Source: Marinicella marina
GTDB lineage: Bacteria; Pseudomonadota; Gammaproteobacteria; Xanthomonadales; Marinicellaceae
Assembly (NCBI RefSeq): GCF_030065545.1
Contig: NZ_JASJNC010000006.1
Location: forward strand, 124,001-188,000
Length of the DNA: 64,000 nt
Direction of reading: 5' to 3'
Shown here: positions 33,921 through 44,200 of the stretch, piece by piece
How positions within the stretch are numbered: the first letter of the stretch is position 1
How the letters are laid out: each line of letters begins with the position of its first letter
Position numbers and translations under genes: made by a program
Notes under the pieces: generated by a model
What the model was told of the DNA's origin: nothing
Database searches by the model: none
Seen by the model: only the letters and a program-made list of their open reading frames with translations

Positions 33921-36718
33921 GTCAAGACTACAAAAAAACACTGAATTTACCCAAAACCAATTTTAAAATGAAGGCGTCATTGGCCACCAAAGAACCACAG
34001 TGGATCAAACAATGGAACAAGGATGGTTTGTATGATGCCCTACAAAAGCACCACGAAAACAGTGAGCCTTTTATACTGCATGATGGGCCTCCGTACGCCA
34101 ATGGTGCGATTCATATTGGTCATGCTGTAAATAAGATATTGAAAGACATCATAGTTAAATCAAAGATGCTTTCGGGTTATCGAGCGCCTTATGTGCCTGG
34201 TTGGGATTGCCATGGGTTACCTATTGAAGTCCAAGTTGAGAAAAAAGTCGGCAAAGTGGGCAAAAAAGTCGATGCCAAAACGTTCAGACAGAAATGCCGT
34301 GATTACGCGGAGAATCAAGTCAACATACAAAAACAAGATTTCATTCGTTTGGGTGTTCTGGGTGATTGGGAGCGGCCTTATTTGACCAAGTCGTTTGATT
34401 ACGAAGCGAATATGATACGTGCTTTGGCTGAAATTGCAGCCAATGACCACATTGAAAAAGGTGTCAAACCGGTGAATTGGTGTTTTGACTGTGGCTCTGC
34501 CTTGGCTGAGGCTGAAATTGAGTACCAAGACAAGACTTCGCCTGCCATTGATGTGGCTTTTAATTTTGTTGATGGTGAGGCAGTTTCGCAGAAATTTGCG
34601 GTACAAAAAGCTTCTAAGTCCATTGCTTTACCAATTTGGACCACCACACCTTGGACCATTCCTGCCAACCAAGCGGTATCATTACACCCAGAACTCAAGT
34701 ATGCGTTGGTAACAGGTCATCCCACCCATGATTTGGTGATTGCAGCCGAAATGGTTGATGCGGTCATGGCCAGATTGGAAGTGGATGATCATGAGGTTTT
34801 GGCAGAGGTGAGTGGTCAAGACTTGGAATTGTTACAATTGAAACATCCGCTGTATGACAAACAAGTACCGGTTATCATGGGTGAACATGTCAATACTGAA
34901 GCTGGTACGGGTGCAGTGCATACGGCTCCTGGGCATGGTGTGGATGATTTCAATGTGGGTAAAACCTATGATTTAGAAGTATATAATCCGGTTGATTCCG
35001 ACGGTGTTTATTTGCCTGATACTGAATTGTTCGCAGGTCAACACGTGTGGCAAGCCAACAAAACAGTGACAGAGGCATTGTCAGAGGCTGGTCAATTACT
35101 GCATCATGAGAACATCAGACACAGTTATCCGCATTGTTGGCGTCACAAAACCCCAACAGCTTTCCGCACCACACCACAATGGTTCATCAGCATGGATAAA
35201 CAAGGCTTGCGCCAAGGTGCATTGGCTGAAATTAAACAAGTTGAATGGATTCCAGAGTGGGGCGAAGAACGCATTTACAAAATGATTGAGAATCGCCCTG
35301 AATGGTGTATTTCCAGACAAAGGACTTGGGGTGTGCCCATCACACTGTATGTACACAAACAAAGCGGTGAATTGCACCCTGATACACCGCAAATCATGGC
35401 CCAAGTGGCTGATTTGGTTGAACAAAAAGGCTTGGACATCTGGTATGACTTGGATGATGCCGATTTGATTGGCGGCGATGTAGAGGATTATGAAAAAGTA
35501 ACCGACGTTCTGGATGTGTGGTTTGATTCAGGTGTGACGCATTACTGTGTATTGAAACAAAATCCAGCTTTGCAGGAACCAGCGGACTTGTATTTAGAGG
35601 GTTCTGATCAACACCGTGGGTGGTTCCATTCTTCGTTGTTGACAGGAGTTGCTATCAATCAAAGAGCCCCTTATAAACAAGTGTTAACCCATGGTTTTGT
35701 GGTCGATAAAGACGGTAAAAAAATGTCTAAATCTATGGGTAACGTGATTTCGCCCAAAGACGTGGTCAACACACTGGGCGCTGATATTTTGCGTTTGTGG
35801 GTTTCCTCCGCTGATTACCGTGGTGAAATGACGATTTCTGATGAAATCCTTAACCGGGCTGCCGATGGTTATCGTCGCATCAGAAACACCGCGCGTTTCA
35901 TGCTGGGTAATTTAAATGAGTTCACTGCCAATGACTTGTTACCACTGGATCAATGTGCAGAAATTGATTTGTGGGCCATAGATAAGGCGCAACAATTGCA
36001 GCAAGAAGTGATTCAATACTATGATGCGTATCAATTGCATTTGGTTTATCAAAAAGTGCATCACTTTTGTTCCCAAGACATGGGTGCGTTTTACTTGGAT
36101 GTTATTAAAGACCGCCTTTATACGTGTCATGAAGAAAGTGCTGCCAGAAAATCAGCGCAGACTGCCATGTTTCATATCTTGAGTGCGCTGCAACGCTTGA
36201 TTGCGCCGATTCTGACTTTCACGGCGGATGAAATAAGACAATCAAGAAAGCAAGATGAACACATTTTATTTGCACGTTGGTATGAGTTTCCTGAAGTGCC
36301 TTTCAATGATCAAGCCAACAAATGGCAACGCATAGCGGGCATCAGGCAAGCGGTCTCTAAACAACTCGAGATTTTAAGGGTGGCCGGCCAAATTGGTTCA
36401 TCTTTAGATGCCGAAGTAAAACTGTTCCTGCCAGATGATTTGTACCAACAGTTATCAGCCATGAATGCTGAAATGCGTTTCATACTGATTACTTCAGAGG
36501 CCATTATTTTACCTTGGGATGAGCGCGGTGACGCTGAGGTGATTGAATTGCCCGAGGTGGGCTCTATTGCTTTGGCAGTGAGTGTGGCCGATGGTGAGAA
36601 ATGTGAGCGTTGTTGGCACATACGCACGGACGTAGGAATCAATGAAAACCACCCCACTATCTGTGGTAGGTGTGTTGAAAATGTGGATGGACACGGTGAA
36701 GTGAGGCATTTCGCTTGA
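33917..36718 (+). CDS. ileS: Isoleucyl-tRNA synthetase
   Basis: IleRS charges tRNA-Ile and edits misactivated valine. The 933-residue class I enzyme shows the HIGH-type motif in PPYANGAIHIGHAVNK, editing-domain motifs WTTTPWTIPANQAV and GTGAVHTAPGHGVDDF, and the KMSKS loop in GKKMSKSMGNV. The C-terminal zinc site is CERCWH...CGRC. Translation starts at TTG, overlapping the ribF stop, with AAGGAGA upstream. The bacterial zinc-binding tail marks it as the standard mupirocin-sensitive type. Confidence 0.98.
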   Translation: MSQDYKKTLNLPKTNFKMKASLATKEPQWIKQWNKDGLYDALQKHHENSEPFILHDGPPYANGAIHIGHAVNKILKDIIVKSKMLSGYRAPYVPGWDCHGLPIEVQVEKKVGKVGKKVDAKTFRQKCRDYAENQVNIQKQDFIRLGVLGDWERPYLTKSFDYEANMIRALAEIAANDHIEKGVKPVNWCFDCGSALAEAEIEYQDKTSPAIDVAFNFVDGEAVSQKFAVQKASKSIALPIWTTTPWTIPANQAVSLHPELKYALVTGHPTHDLVIAAEMVDAVMARLEVDDHEVLAEVSGQDLELLQLKHPLYDKQVPVIMGEHVNTEAGTGAVHTAPGHGVDDFNVGKTYDLEVYNPVDSDGVYLPDTELFAGQHVWQANKTVTEALSEAGQLLHHENIRHSYPHCWRHKTPTAFRTTPQWFISMDKQGLRQGALAEIKQVEWIPEWGEERIYKMIENRPEWCISRQRTWGVPITLYVHKQSGELHPDTPQIMAQVADLVEQKGLDIWYDLDDADLIGGDVEDYEKVTDVLDVWFDSGVTHYCVLKQNPALQEPADLYLEGSDQHRGWFHSSLLTGVAINQRAPYKQVLTHGFVVDKDGKKMSKSMGNVISPKDVVNTLGADILRLWVSSADYRGEMTISDEILNRAADGYRRIRNTARFMLGNLNEFTANDLLPLDQCAEIDLWAIDKAQQLQQEVIQYYDAYQLHLVYQKVHHFCSQDMGAFYLDVIKDRLYTCHEESAARKSAQTAMFHILSALQRLIAPILTFTADEIRQSRKQDEHILFARWYEFPEVPFNDQANKWQRIAGIRQAVSKQLEILRVAGQIGSSLDAEVKLFLPDDLYQQLSAMNAEMRFILITSEAIILPWDERGDAEVIELPEVGSIALAVSVADGEKCERCWHIRTDVGINENHPTICGRCVENVDGHGEVRHFA

Positions 36719-36723
36719 AGCAT

Positions 36724-37227
36724 ATGAAACAGTCAGGTTGGGTGTATTTGTGGGTCAGTTTGGTGGTATTTGTACTTGATCAGTTGACTAAATCAATGGC
36801 ATCAGCTCGATTGGATCTCTACGTGCCAAATAAAGTGACAGAATTTTTTAACCTGACCCTGATGCATAATGAAGGGGTTGCATTTAGTATTTTGGCTGAT
36901 CAGTCCGGCTGGCAACGTTATTTTATTGCAGTGGTGGCCAGTCTTATTGTGATTTGGTTGTTGTATTGGTTGCGCCAAAATGCCCGCAGTATGAAATTAC
37001 AAAACACTGCGTTGGTGCTGGTGGTTGGTGGTGCTCTGGGTAATATATATGACCGTATTGTTTTGGGCTATGTGGTTGATTTTATTGAATTACACTATAA
37101 GAGTTATTACTGGCCAGCATTTAATTTGGCAGACTCTGCCATTACATTGGGTGCGATTTTATTGATCATAGATACATTTAAAAATAAAGAAAGCAAAGAC
37201 AATACAGCAGTTGGTGGAAAATCATGA
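36724..37227 (+). CDS. lspA: Prolipoprotein signal peptidase
   Basis: LspA cleaves lipoprotein signal peptides after lipidation; its likely substrates here include BamE and the kelch lipoprotein. The protein has four membrane helices and both catalytic Asp residues, in [15 protein letters not shown] and [11 protein letters not shown]. The ATG gives 167 residues; a TTG nine nt upstream overlaps the ileS stop and is also possible. It overlaps ispH by 4 bp, and fkpB, which usually lies between them, is absent. Confidence 0.95.
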   Translation: MKQSGWVYLWVSLVVFVLDQLTKSMASARLDLYVPNKVTEFFNLTLMHNEGVAFSILADQSGWQRYFIAVVASLIVIWLLYWLRQNARSMKLQNTALVLVVGGALGNIYDRIVLGYVVDFIELHYKSYYWPAFNLADSAITLGAILLIIDTFKNKESKDNTAVGGKS

Positions 37228-38174
37228 AAATTTTATTAGCTAATCCACGGGGATTTTGTGCTGGTGTTGATCGCGCCATAGATATTGTCAACAGGGCGCT
37301 GGACTCATTCGGCGCGCCTATTTATGTTCGTCATGAAGTGGTTCACAACCAGTATGTGGTTGATAAGTTGCGTGATCGTGGTGCGGTGTTTGTAGATGAA
37401 CTTGAGGAAGTGCCTGATGATCAGATTGTGATTTTTTCAGCACACGGTGTATCAAAAGCAGTGCGCAAAGAAGCTGCAGATCGAAAGCTCAAAGTGTTCG
37501 ATGCCACTTGTCCGCTGGTGACAAAAGTGCATATAGAAGTATTTCGTTATTGTAAACAAGGTTTTGATTTGATTCTGATTGGCCATCATGGTCACCCTGA
37601 AGTTGAGGGTACGTTGGGTCAATGGGATCAATTGAAAGGAACAGGGTCAATCTATTTGGTTGATTCAGTGGCAGAGGCCAATGCCATTGAGGTCAATCAG
37701 CCAGAAAAAATTGCCTATGTCACACAAACCACCTTGTCGATGGATGACACCCGTGACATCATCAATGAATTGCGCCAACGTTTTCCCAAGGTTGAGGGTC
37801 CAAAACATGATGACATTTGTTATGCCACACAAAACCGTCAGGTTGCTGTCAGGCACTTGGCAGAACAGGCTGATTTGGTGTTGGTGGTGGGCAGTGTTAA
37901 TAGTTCAAACTCTAATCGCCTGAAGGAATTAGCAGAAAGACAAGGTGTGCCCTCTTATCTAATAGATGGCGCTGCAGATTTACAACAAAATTGGTTCGAG
38001 GGTGTCAGCACCATCGGTCTGACGGCAGGTGCCTCTGCACCAGAAAAATTGGTCAGGGATGTGATTGATGCCGTGCAAGCCATATCACCTGATTTGGTGG
38101 TGCAAGAGCTCGAAGGAGAGCCTGAAAATATGGTTTTTGCCTTGCCTAAAGAATTGCGATTGGTACAAAAGTAA
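37224..38174 (+). CDS. ispH: 4-hydroxy-3-methylbut-2-enyl diphosphate reductase
   Basis: IspH performs the last step of the MEP pathway, producing IPP and DMAPP through a [4Fe-4S] cluster. The 316-residue protein has its three cluster cysteines in [24 protein letters not shown] and [11 protein letters not shown], and the active-site Glu and His in [11 protein letters not shown] and [11 protein letters not shown]. It feeds IspB elsewhere in this window. The pilus cluster begins after a 108-bp gap. Confidence 0.98.
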   Translation: MKILLANPRGFCAGVDRAIDIVNRALDSFGAPIYVRHEVVHNQYVVDKLRDRGAVFVDELEEVPDDQIVIFSAHGVSKAVRKEAADRKLKVFDATCPLVTKVHIEVFRYCKQGFDLILIGHHGHPEVEGTLGQWDQLKGTGSIYLVDSVAEANAIEVNQPEKIAYVTQTTLSMDDTRDIINELRQRFPKVEGPKHDDICYATQNRQVAVRHLAEQADLVLVVGSVNSSNSNRLKELAERQGVPSYLIDGAADLQQNWFEGVSTIGLTAGASAPEKLVRDVIDAVQAISPDLVVQELEGEPENMVFALPKELRLVQK

Positions 38175-38282
38175 CCGTTTATCACTGAAATTCCACCGCT
38201 AATCGGTCAGCTTAAGGCCAAACTTGTGTTTGACCACGACCCCACTTATTATTTAGCGTGATTTAAATCGCAAAGAATGTAA

Positions 38283-38768
38283 GTGAAAAAATTACACAAT
38301 AAAAACAGAGGATTTTCTCTCCTTGAATTAATAATCACCTTATTGATTGGTTCAATCCTTTTGGCTTGGGGACTACCTAATTACCGAGATTTCAAAATAC
38401 GCAAGCAAATCGTTGACGTGGCCAATGAGGTCGTTTACAGCATGACTTTGGCTCGCGCCGAAGCTGTTAGGTATGGAACCGACGTCAGAGTGCGGCCGGT
38501 TGGTGGTGATTGGCAAAATGGCTGGACCATCACATCCATCGGTATTGATGGCAATGCCAATGTGTTATTGGCTCAAGAGGCGGCCATTGATGATAATTTG
38601 ACTTTCGAACAAGTCGGGCCTTTGGCCGGCGACCTGGTTTTTACGCCATTTGGCGGACTTGATGGCCCTGTTGCTGGTCGCTTTGAAATAAAAAACGATA
38701 CAGTCACTGGCTTTGACAGAGCAGTCAATATCAGTTTAACAGGCTCGAGTAGGGTGGTTGAATTATGA
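38283..38768 (+). CDS. fimT: Minor type IV pilin, FimT/FimU (GspH) type
   Basis: This is the first gene of the minor-pilin cluster. The prepilin leader ends at NRG, with cleavage before FSLLELIITLLIGSILLAWGLPNYRDF, including the conserved Glu5. A GspH-like head domain follows; total length is 161 residues. Translation probably starts at GTG. In Pseudomonas the equivalent FimU joins PilV, PilW, PilX and PilY1 in the tip complex that primes pilus assembly. It overlaps pilV by 4 bp. Confidence 0.9.
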   Translation: MKKLHNKNRGFSLLELIITLLIGSILLAWGLPNYRDFKIRKQIVDVANEVVYSMTLARAEAVRYGTDVRVRPVGGDWQNGWTITSIGIDGNANVLLAQEAAIDDNLTFEQVGPLAGDLVFTPFGGLDGPVAGRFEIKNDTVTGFDRAVNISLTGSSRVVEL

Positions 38769-39289
38769 ACGCATACAATAAAAAACAGGGTTTTACCTTG
38801 CTTGAAGTTTTGGTTGCAGTGTTGGTCTTCTCATTTGGTCTACTGGGCATTGCTGGCATGATGACCATTTCAGTGAAAAACAATCACAACGGTTATTTAC
38901 GTTCACAAGCCAGTTTCTTGGTAGAAAACATGATGGACAGGATGCGAGCCAATCCCACCGCACTGTGGAACGGCTGGTATGCTGGTCAGGCTGCACCCGG
39001 AACCCTCATCTGTGACTTAACCAATCCTTGCGATTTTCAAAACTTAGCCGCTTTCGACATGCAGGAATGGGCCAATTCCATTCAAGTGTCATTGCCCAAC
39101 GGTATTGGCACTGTGGCTTGTGTAGCTAACAGTGCAATTCCAGCCGGGATTACCACTGCTCAAGCGCCTTCTATTTGGTTTCCGGCGCCGCCCTATGATG
39201 GCGTTTGTACCATCACCGTTAACTGGGATGAGTCCAACCGAGAATCGGCAAGAGACCAACAAACTATGACATTGGTAGGACAGCCATGA
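38765..39289 (+). CDS. pilV: Minor type IV pilin PilV
   Basis: The 174-residue product has the class III prepilin start KKQGFTLLEVLVAVLVFSFGLLGIAGMM, which is characteristic of PilV, followed by a head domain with several cysteines (LICDLTNPCDF, GTVACVANS, DGVCTIT). It overlaps fimT and pilW by 4 bp each, so the cluster is translated as a coupled unit. PilV forms part of the pilus-tip priming complex. Confidence 0.92.
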   Translation: MNAYNKKQGFTLLEVLVAVLVFSFGLLGIAGMMTISVKNNHNGYLRSQASFLVENMMDRMRANPTALWNGWYAGQAAPGTLICDLTNPCDFQNLAAFDMQEWANSIQVSLPNGIGTVACVANSAIPAGITTAQAPSIWFPAPPYDGVCTITVNWDESNRESARDQQTMTLVGQP

Positions 39290-40602
39290 TGACTAATAAA
39301 TACAGAATAAATAACCAAAAAGGCTTTTCATTGATTGAGTTGATGGTCGCTTTGGTCATAGGCTTGATCATACTTACGGGGATGATATCGCTGTTCACAG
39401 CTTCCAGTTCATTGAACCGAGCTCAGACTGGTTTAGCAATATTGCAAGAAAATGGCCGTTATGCCATTTCCAGGTTGAAGATGGACTTTGAATCAGCAGG
39501 ACGCAAACATTGTGCCACCTTAACCATGCCTAATGAATTCACCACCAAATGGAATCAAGGGTATGAGATGAGTGCATGGCGAGTTTCGAACAATGTGAAC
39601 TTCACCAACGGTTTACCTGCCCGTGGTCAAATCGAGTTGGATACTTTGGCCGATCCTGATCAACTACCTGATACTGTTGACATATCAGCCTTCAACAGTT
39701 ATCCACTGGATCCCAGCTTCTTTATTCGAGGTTATGAGTGTGCATCCGGCAGTTGTTTGCCTGCTTTGTCCACACCAGGTACAGACGCTTCTTTTGTGAT
39801 TCCAGCCATAGGCACTGCCGATGACAGCAGGGCCGACAACACGGACATAGTCACTGTTAGGTACTTGCGTGGCGGTAACCGCGTCACGGCCATTGCAGGT
39901 AATAATCTGACATTGGCAGAGATCTCACCTTTCACCACCGGTGACGCAGTGGTTGCTGACTGTAACACCTCTTATGTTACGCCAGCTAATTGGGCTGGCA
40001 ATGCAGTCAATTCGACCACGCCGTTGCCCGGGTTTAATTTAAATGGTGACACGCGGGTTTATAATCTGGATGAGGAATTGGTCAATGTGACTTACTTTGT
40101 AGGAGTCGATCAAGATCCCAGTAATCCATCACGATTAATCAGTTCGCTTTACCGTTCTGAAAATGGTTTGGTACAGCAGTTGGTTGAAGGGGTGGAGCGT
40201 TTTGATGTGTTTTATTTGGCACAACTTCAGACCGGTCATGTGGTTCGCATGACTGCCGATGAAGTCCAAAGCATTCAAGGTGGCGGTGATGTTGATGGCA
40301 ACGGTGCTGTTGATGCCATCCAAGGATGCATCATCCCTCCCAGCATAGATTATTTAGGTGGCAATGTTTCATTGGCCAATGGCGCTGGTTGTTTGTGGCG
40401 TTCAATTTACGCTATGGAAGTTCATTTGTTATTGAATACTGTGAATAACAGCGCATCCAATGAAACCGAACCATACATTTATTCCCCCGATGGCATGACG
40501 CCACAGACCCCAGGCGCGGCGCTGCCCTCAGGTCTGCCGGCTGAACGCATGTACCGCAGAGAGTTCACCGCCATAGTTCCAGTAAGGAGTTACACGTTAT
40601 GA
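39286..40602 (+). CDS. pilW: Minor type IV pilin PilW, with an EF-hand-like acidic loop
   Basis: The 438-residue protein starts with the prepilin signal QKGFSLIELMVALVIGLIILTGM and the PilW-typical NGRYAISRLKMDFESAGR. Near residues 333-345 it carries GDVDGNGAVDA, which has the Asp spacing of a calcium-binding loop (DxDGNG). I do not know this to be common in PilW. Four-base overlaps tie it to pilV and pilX. Calcium binding at the pilus tip is already known for PilY1, so a second calcium site here is plausible but unproven. Confidence 0.92.
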   Translation: MMTNKYRINNQKGFSLIELMVALVIGLIILTGMISLFTASSSLNRAQTGLAILQENGRYAISRLKMDFESAGRKHCATLTMPNEFTTKWNQGYEMSAWRVSNNVNFTNGLPARGQIELDTLADPDQLPDTVDISAFNSYPLDPSFFIRGYECASGSCLPALSTPGTDASFVIPAIGTADDSRADNTDIVTVRYLRGGNRVTAIAGNNLTLAEISPFTTGDAVVADCNTSYVTPANWAGNAVNSTTPLPGFNLNGDTRVYNLDEELVNVTYFVGVDQDPSNPSRLISSLYRSENGLVQQLVEGVERFDVFYLAQLQTGHVVRMTADEVQSIQGGGDVDGNGAVDAIQGCIIPPSIDYLGGNVSLANGAGCLWRSIYAMEVHLLLNTVNNSASNETEPYIYSPDGMTPQTPGAALPSGLPAERMYRREFTAIVPVRSYTL

Positions 40603-41222
40603 GAAATCAATTTTCCCCAATGAACAAGCAACAAGGTGCCGCCTTGGCCATCGGCCTTATTTTGCTGGTTATCATTACTTTGATGGGGTATGCCGGTATG
40701 AAAGGCACCATCTTACAAGAAAAAATGGCTGCAGGTCTGCACAACAGAAACCTAGCCAATTCCGGTGCCAACAGCGCCATCCGACAAGGCGAGTTCTTTC
40801 TTTATAACTTGGTCGAGGTCACCAACGGTGTCAACGTCAGAGGCACACCGACCGGCGAATTCAATGACCTATACACGTTATTACTTGACCCTGATGATCC
40901 CAATTCGGCGAAAAATCCAGTGCTTGAAGATTTCTTTAGACGCAATTGGAACAGTACCGATGGCACCGAACACGAATATGATTTTACCGGTTTGACCGGT
41001 AATGCGGGTTTGAAACAAAGACCCCAGTACCTGATTCACGAAGTGGTTTATGGTAATGAGACCAACGATTCTGGAGATGCCGAGGCGCCTGCCAAAGCGG
41101 GCAGCCAAAACAAACAAAGGTCATTTATGGTCACCGGTAAAAGCCAGAGTGGTGATGGTAATACCATTTCTTTGGCACAATCCATGTTTACAGTTGTTAC
41201 TGGTAGCGATGCTACCAATTGA
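40599..41222 (+). CDS. pilX: Minor type IV pilus assembly protein PilX
   Basis: The 207-residue product has the PilX N-terminus (KQQGAALAIGLILLVIITLMGYAGM) followed by LQEKMAAGLHNRNLANSGANSAIRQGE, a family signature. Unlike the other pilins it has Ala-Ala after the Gly and no Glu5, as is usual for PilX. It lies between pilW and pilY1 and belongs to the tip complex. Confidence 0.92.
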   Translation: MRNQFSPMNKQQGAALAIGLILLVIITLMGYAGMKGTILQEKMAAGLHNRNLANSGANSAIRQGEFFLYNLVEVTNGVNVRGTPTGEFNDLYTLLLDPDDPNSAKNPVLEDFFRRNWNSTDGTEHEYDFTGLTGNAGLKQRPQYLIHEVVYGNETNDSGDAEAPAKAGSQNKQRSFMVTGKSQSGDGNTISLAQSMFTVVTGSDATN

Positions 41223-41235
41223 TAGAGTATATATT

Positions 41236-44200
41236 ATGAATATAAGTAAAAGTCCCCAATTTCTGATCACTGCTGCTTTTGTTTTTGTGGCAGGTTTTTC
41301 AGGCTCCAGTAAGGCATCTTTGCTGCAATTGTCGCATGATCCCTTGTTTCTAGATCAGTCAGTGCCACCAGCGATCGCGGTGACTTTGGATGATTCTGGC
41401 AGTATGTTTTGGTCGTTCATGGGTCCATCGGGATCCAATGGTACGGATTTTACCGACCCAACATTGAATACCTTGTATTTCGATCCCAGTATCACTTATT
41501 CGCCGCCTTTACGCGCTGATGGTTCACAAATGCCTGATGCCGACCCTGAGAATGCTTGGGTAGATGGCTACCCCAATAACATGAACGATACGGTTGATTT
41601 AACCGATGACTACATTGCCATCAGGCGCATCGTATACAACCGTTTTGATAACAACGTACGGATTGGTTTTGTCGATACCCAAGAGAGAGATATTGGTAAC
41701 ATCAATGCTTTGTATCAAAATTTCCATCCTGACTGGGAAGGTGACCGTGCTTATTACAGTGTGCGCAATGCAACCGACACCGGTTGGGACACTGTGTTTC
41801 TTTTCGGCGATGATTTAGATAATTTTGCTAACTGGTACTCCTATTATAACTCGCGAGCCAAATTATCCAGAGCTGCCATCAGTCGGGCTTTTTCTGGTTT
41901 TGGTCCCGATTTTAAAATTGCGTGGCAAGAATTGAATCGATTGACTACTTACAGTGACTTAAGCAAGTTTGATGGTAACCACCGCAATGACTTTTTTAAT
42001 TGGTTGTTCAGGGCGCCCACATCAGGCGGCACACCTTTGAGGAACGCTTTTAATCGTGCAGGTGAGTTGTTTGAAGATGACGACAGTTATTTTAACGAAG
42101 ACTTTAACACCAACCTTTCTTGTCAGCAGAACTTTCACATCGCCATCTCAGACGGTGGTTGGAACGGTGCTTGGGGCGGCGGTACAGTACTTTTAGATGA
42201 AAACGGTAACGGCCTACCAGGTGATGATATGGGCCTGTATACCAACTACACCGGTAACGGTGAGCAAGAAATTTACTCAAAAACAGAGGGCCGGACCTCA
42301 TTGTCAGACATTGCATTTGATGCTTGGGCCAGAGATCTTAACCCAAACCTCAATAATAACGTCAAGCGGTTTAAAAAAGACTACCGCAAAAGCGACGGTA
42401 CACTGATTGATATGACACCGTTTGATGATGAGTGGGAAAGTCCTGAATTTGTTTGGAACCCAAAAAATGATCCGGCCTACTGGCAGCATTTGGTCACTTA
42501 TAATGTGGGAATGGGCTTGGAGGCGACAAGGGTACAGGCCTATGAAGCTGGTGACTTTGACGGGGATAACTGCTCCGAGCAACCCACCATCACAGATGCC
42601 AAAGAAGCCGTTTATTTGGGTTTAAGAACCGGCGATTGTGGCTGGCCTGATGCCAGTAACGAAAACAGACGAATAGACGATGTGTGGCATTCATCGATTA
42701 ACAGCAGAGGACAGTTCTTCAGCGCCAACAACCCCAATGAGTTGGTTAATGCCTTGAATAACGTGGTCAATAACATTCTGGAGCGTGTTTCCAGAGGTGC
42801 CTCATCGACCATTTCATCAGGTGTGATCACAGACAATACCAGGGCTTACTCGCCTGCTTTTGATTCATCCACTTGGTCGGGTAATTTAATTGCCAGAGAG
42901 ATCAATGATGATCGAACCTTTGGTGACCCTGTTTGGGATGCCTCGTGTATCCTTACTGGCGGTAATTGTGAGGCCACTGGAGAAACAGTGCCCAAGCAAA
43001 CCAATCGTAATATCTACACTTACAACCCGTTATCAAAAACCAAAGAACGGTTCGATACCAGTTTAAGCACAGCACTGAAAAGTATCATCGAACTCAACGC
43101 AGAAGAGTTAATCACTAATCTGAGCGTTACCACCAATGACATCATTAATTATGTGATTGGTGATCAAGGCTTAGAACAAGCCAATTCTGGTGTGCTCAAA
43201 GATCGGGTCAGTGTATTGGCTGACATCGTACACGCCAGCCCTTACATTGTTAGGGGGCCAAGTGCTGGTTATGAAGACTCATTGTGGGCCGAGGGCACAG
43301 ATGAGCGAGATGCTGCGGATGCTGATAATGGTTATTTGGAATTTCAGATAGCACAAAAAGACCGCAATAACACCGTATATGTAGGATCTAATGGTGGCAT
43401 GTTACATGCGTTCAATGCTGAAGGTGCAGATGAAGGCAAGGAGCGCTGGGGTTTTATGCCATCTAAAGCATTGAATAACATCCACCGATTACCTGATCCA
43501 ACCGCTGACCATTGGTCATATGTGGATAACACACCTGTGGTTAGAGACGCATTTATTAATGGCAGTTGGCGCAGTGTTTTGGTTTCAGGCATGCGCTATG
43601 GCGGCCAATCTTTCTTCGCCTTGGATGTGACCGATGGTGACAGCACGGAGCCGACTGTATTGTGGGAATTCTCTGATACTGATGATGCTGATATGGGTTT
43701 CAGTTATGGTGAAGCAACCATCATTCGAATTTCCAGTACCGGTGAGTGGGTGGCGTTGTTACCTAATGGCTATAATAATTCAGAACAAGACTTTGAATTA
43801 TTAGCAGATCCACGCAATCGAATCAGTACATCTGGTAATGCCGTGCTTTATGTGGTTCGCCTCAGTGATGGTCAATTGTTAACGAAAATTGATACCGGCG
43901 TGGGCAGTGTAGGTACGCCCAATGGTTTAGGCAGTATTGTGGCTGTTGATTCAGAGTTCCAGGTACCACCAGGCGAATCAAACCCAAGGGTCGATTACGG
44001 TGCAGATTACGGGTATGCCGGTGATTTGTATGGTAATTTATGGCGCTTCGACTTTTCAGACACAAATTATGCCAATTGGTCAGCCACAAAATTGATCAAT
44101 GCCAACGGCACCAAAGAACGTCCCATCACTGTTAAACCAAGAGTGATTGCAGTGCCTGATGGTATTCAATCGGCTGAAAACGACGTGATTGTGATGTATG

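Noticed and set aside
41050-41235. Upstream extension of the pilY1 frame into pilX
   Set aside because: It overlaps pilX, is not signal-like, and the ATG at 41236 is followed by a proper signal peptide.
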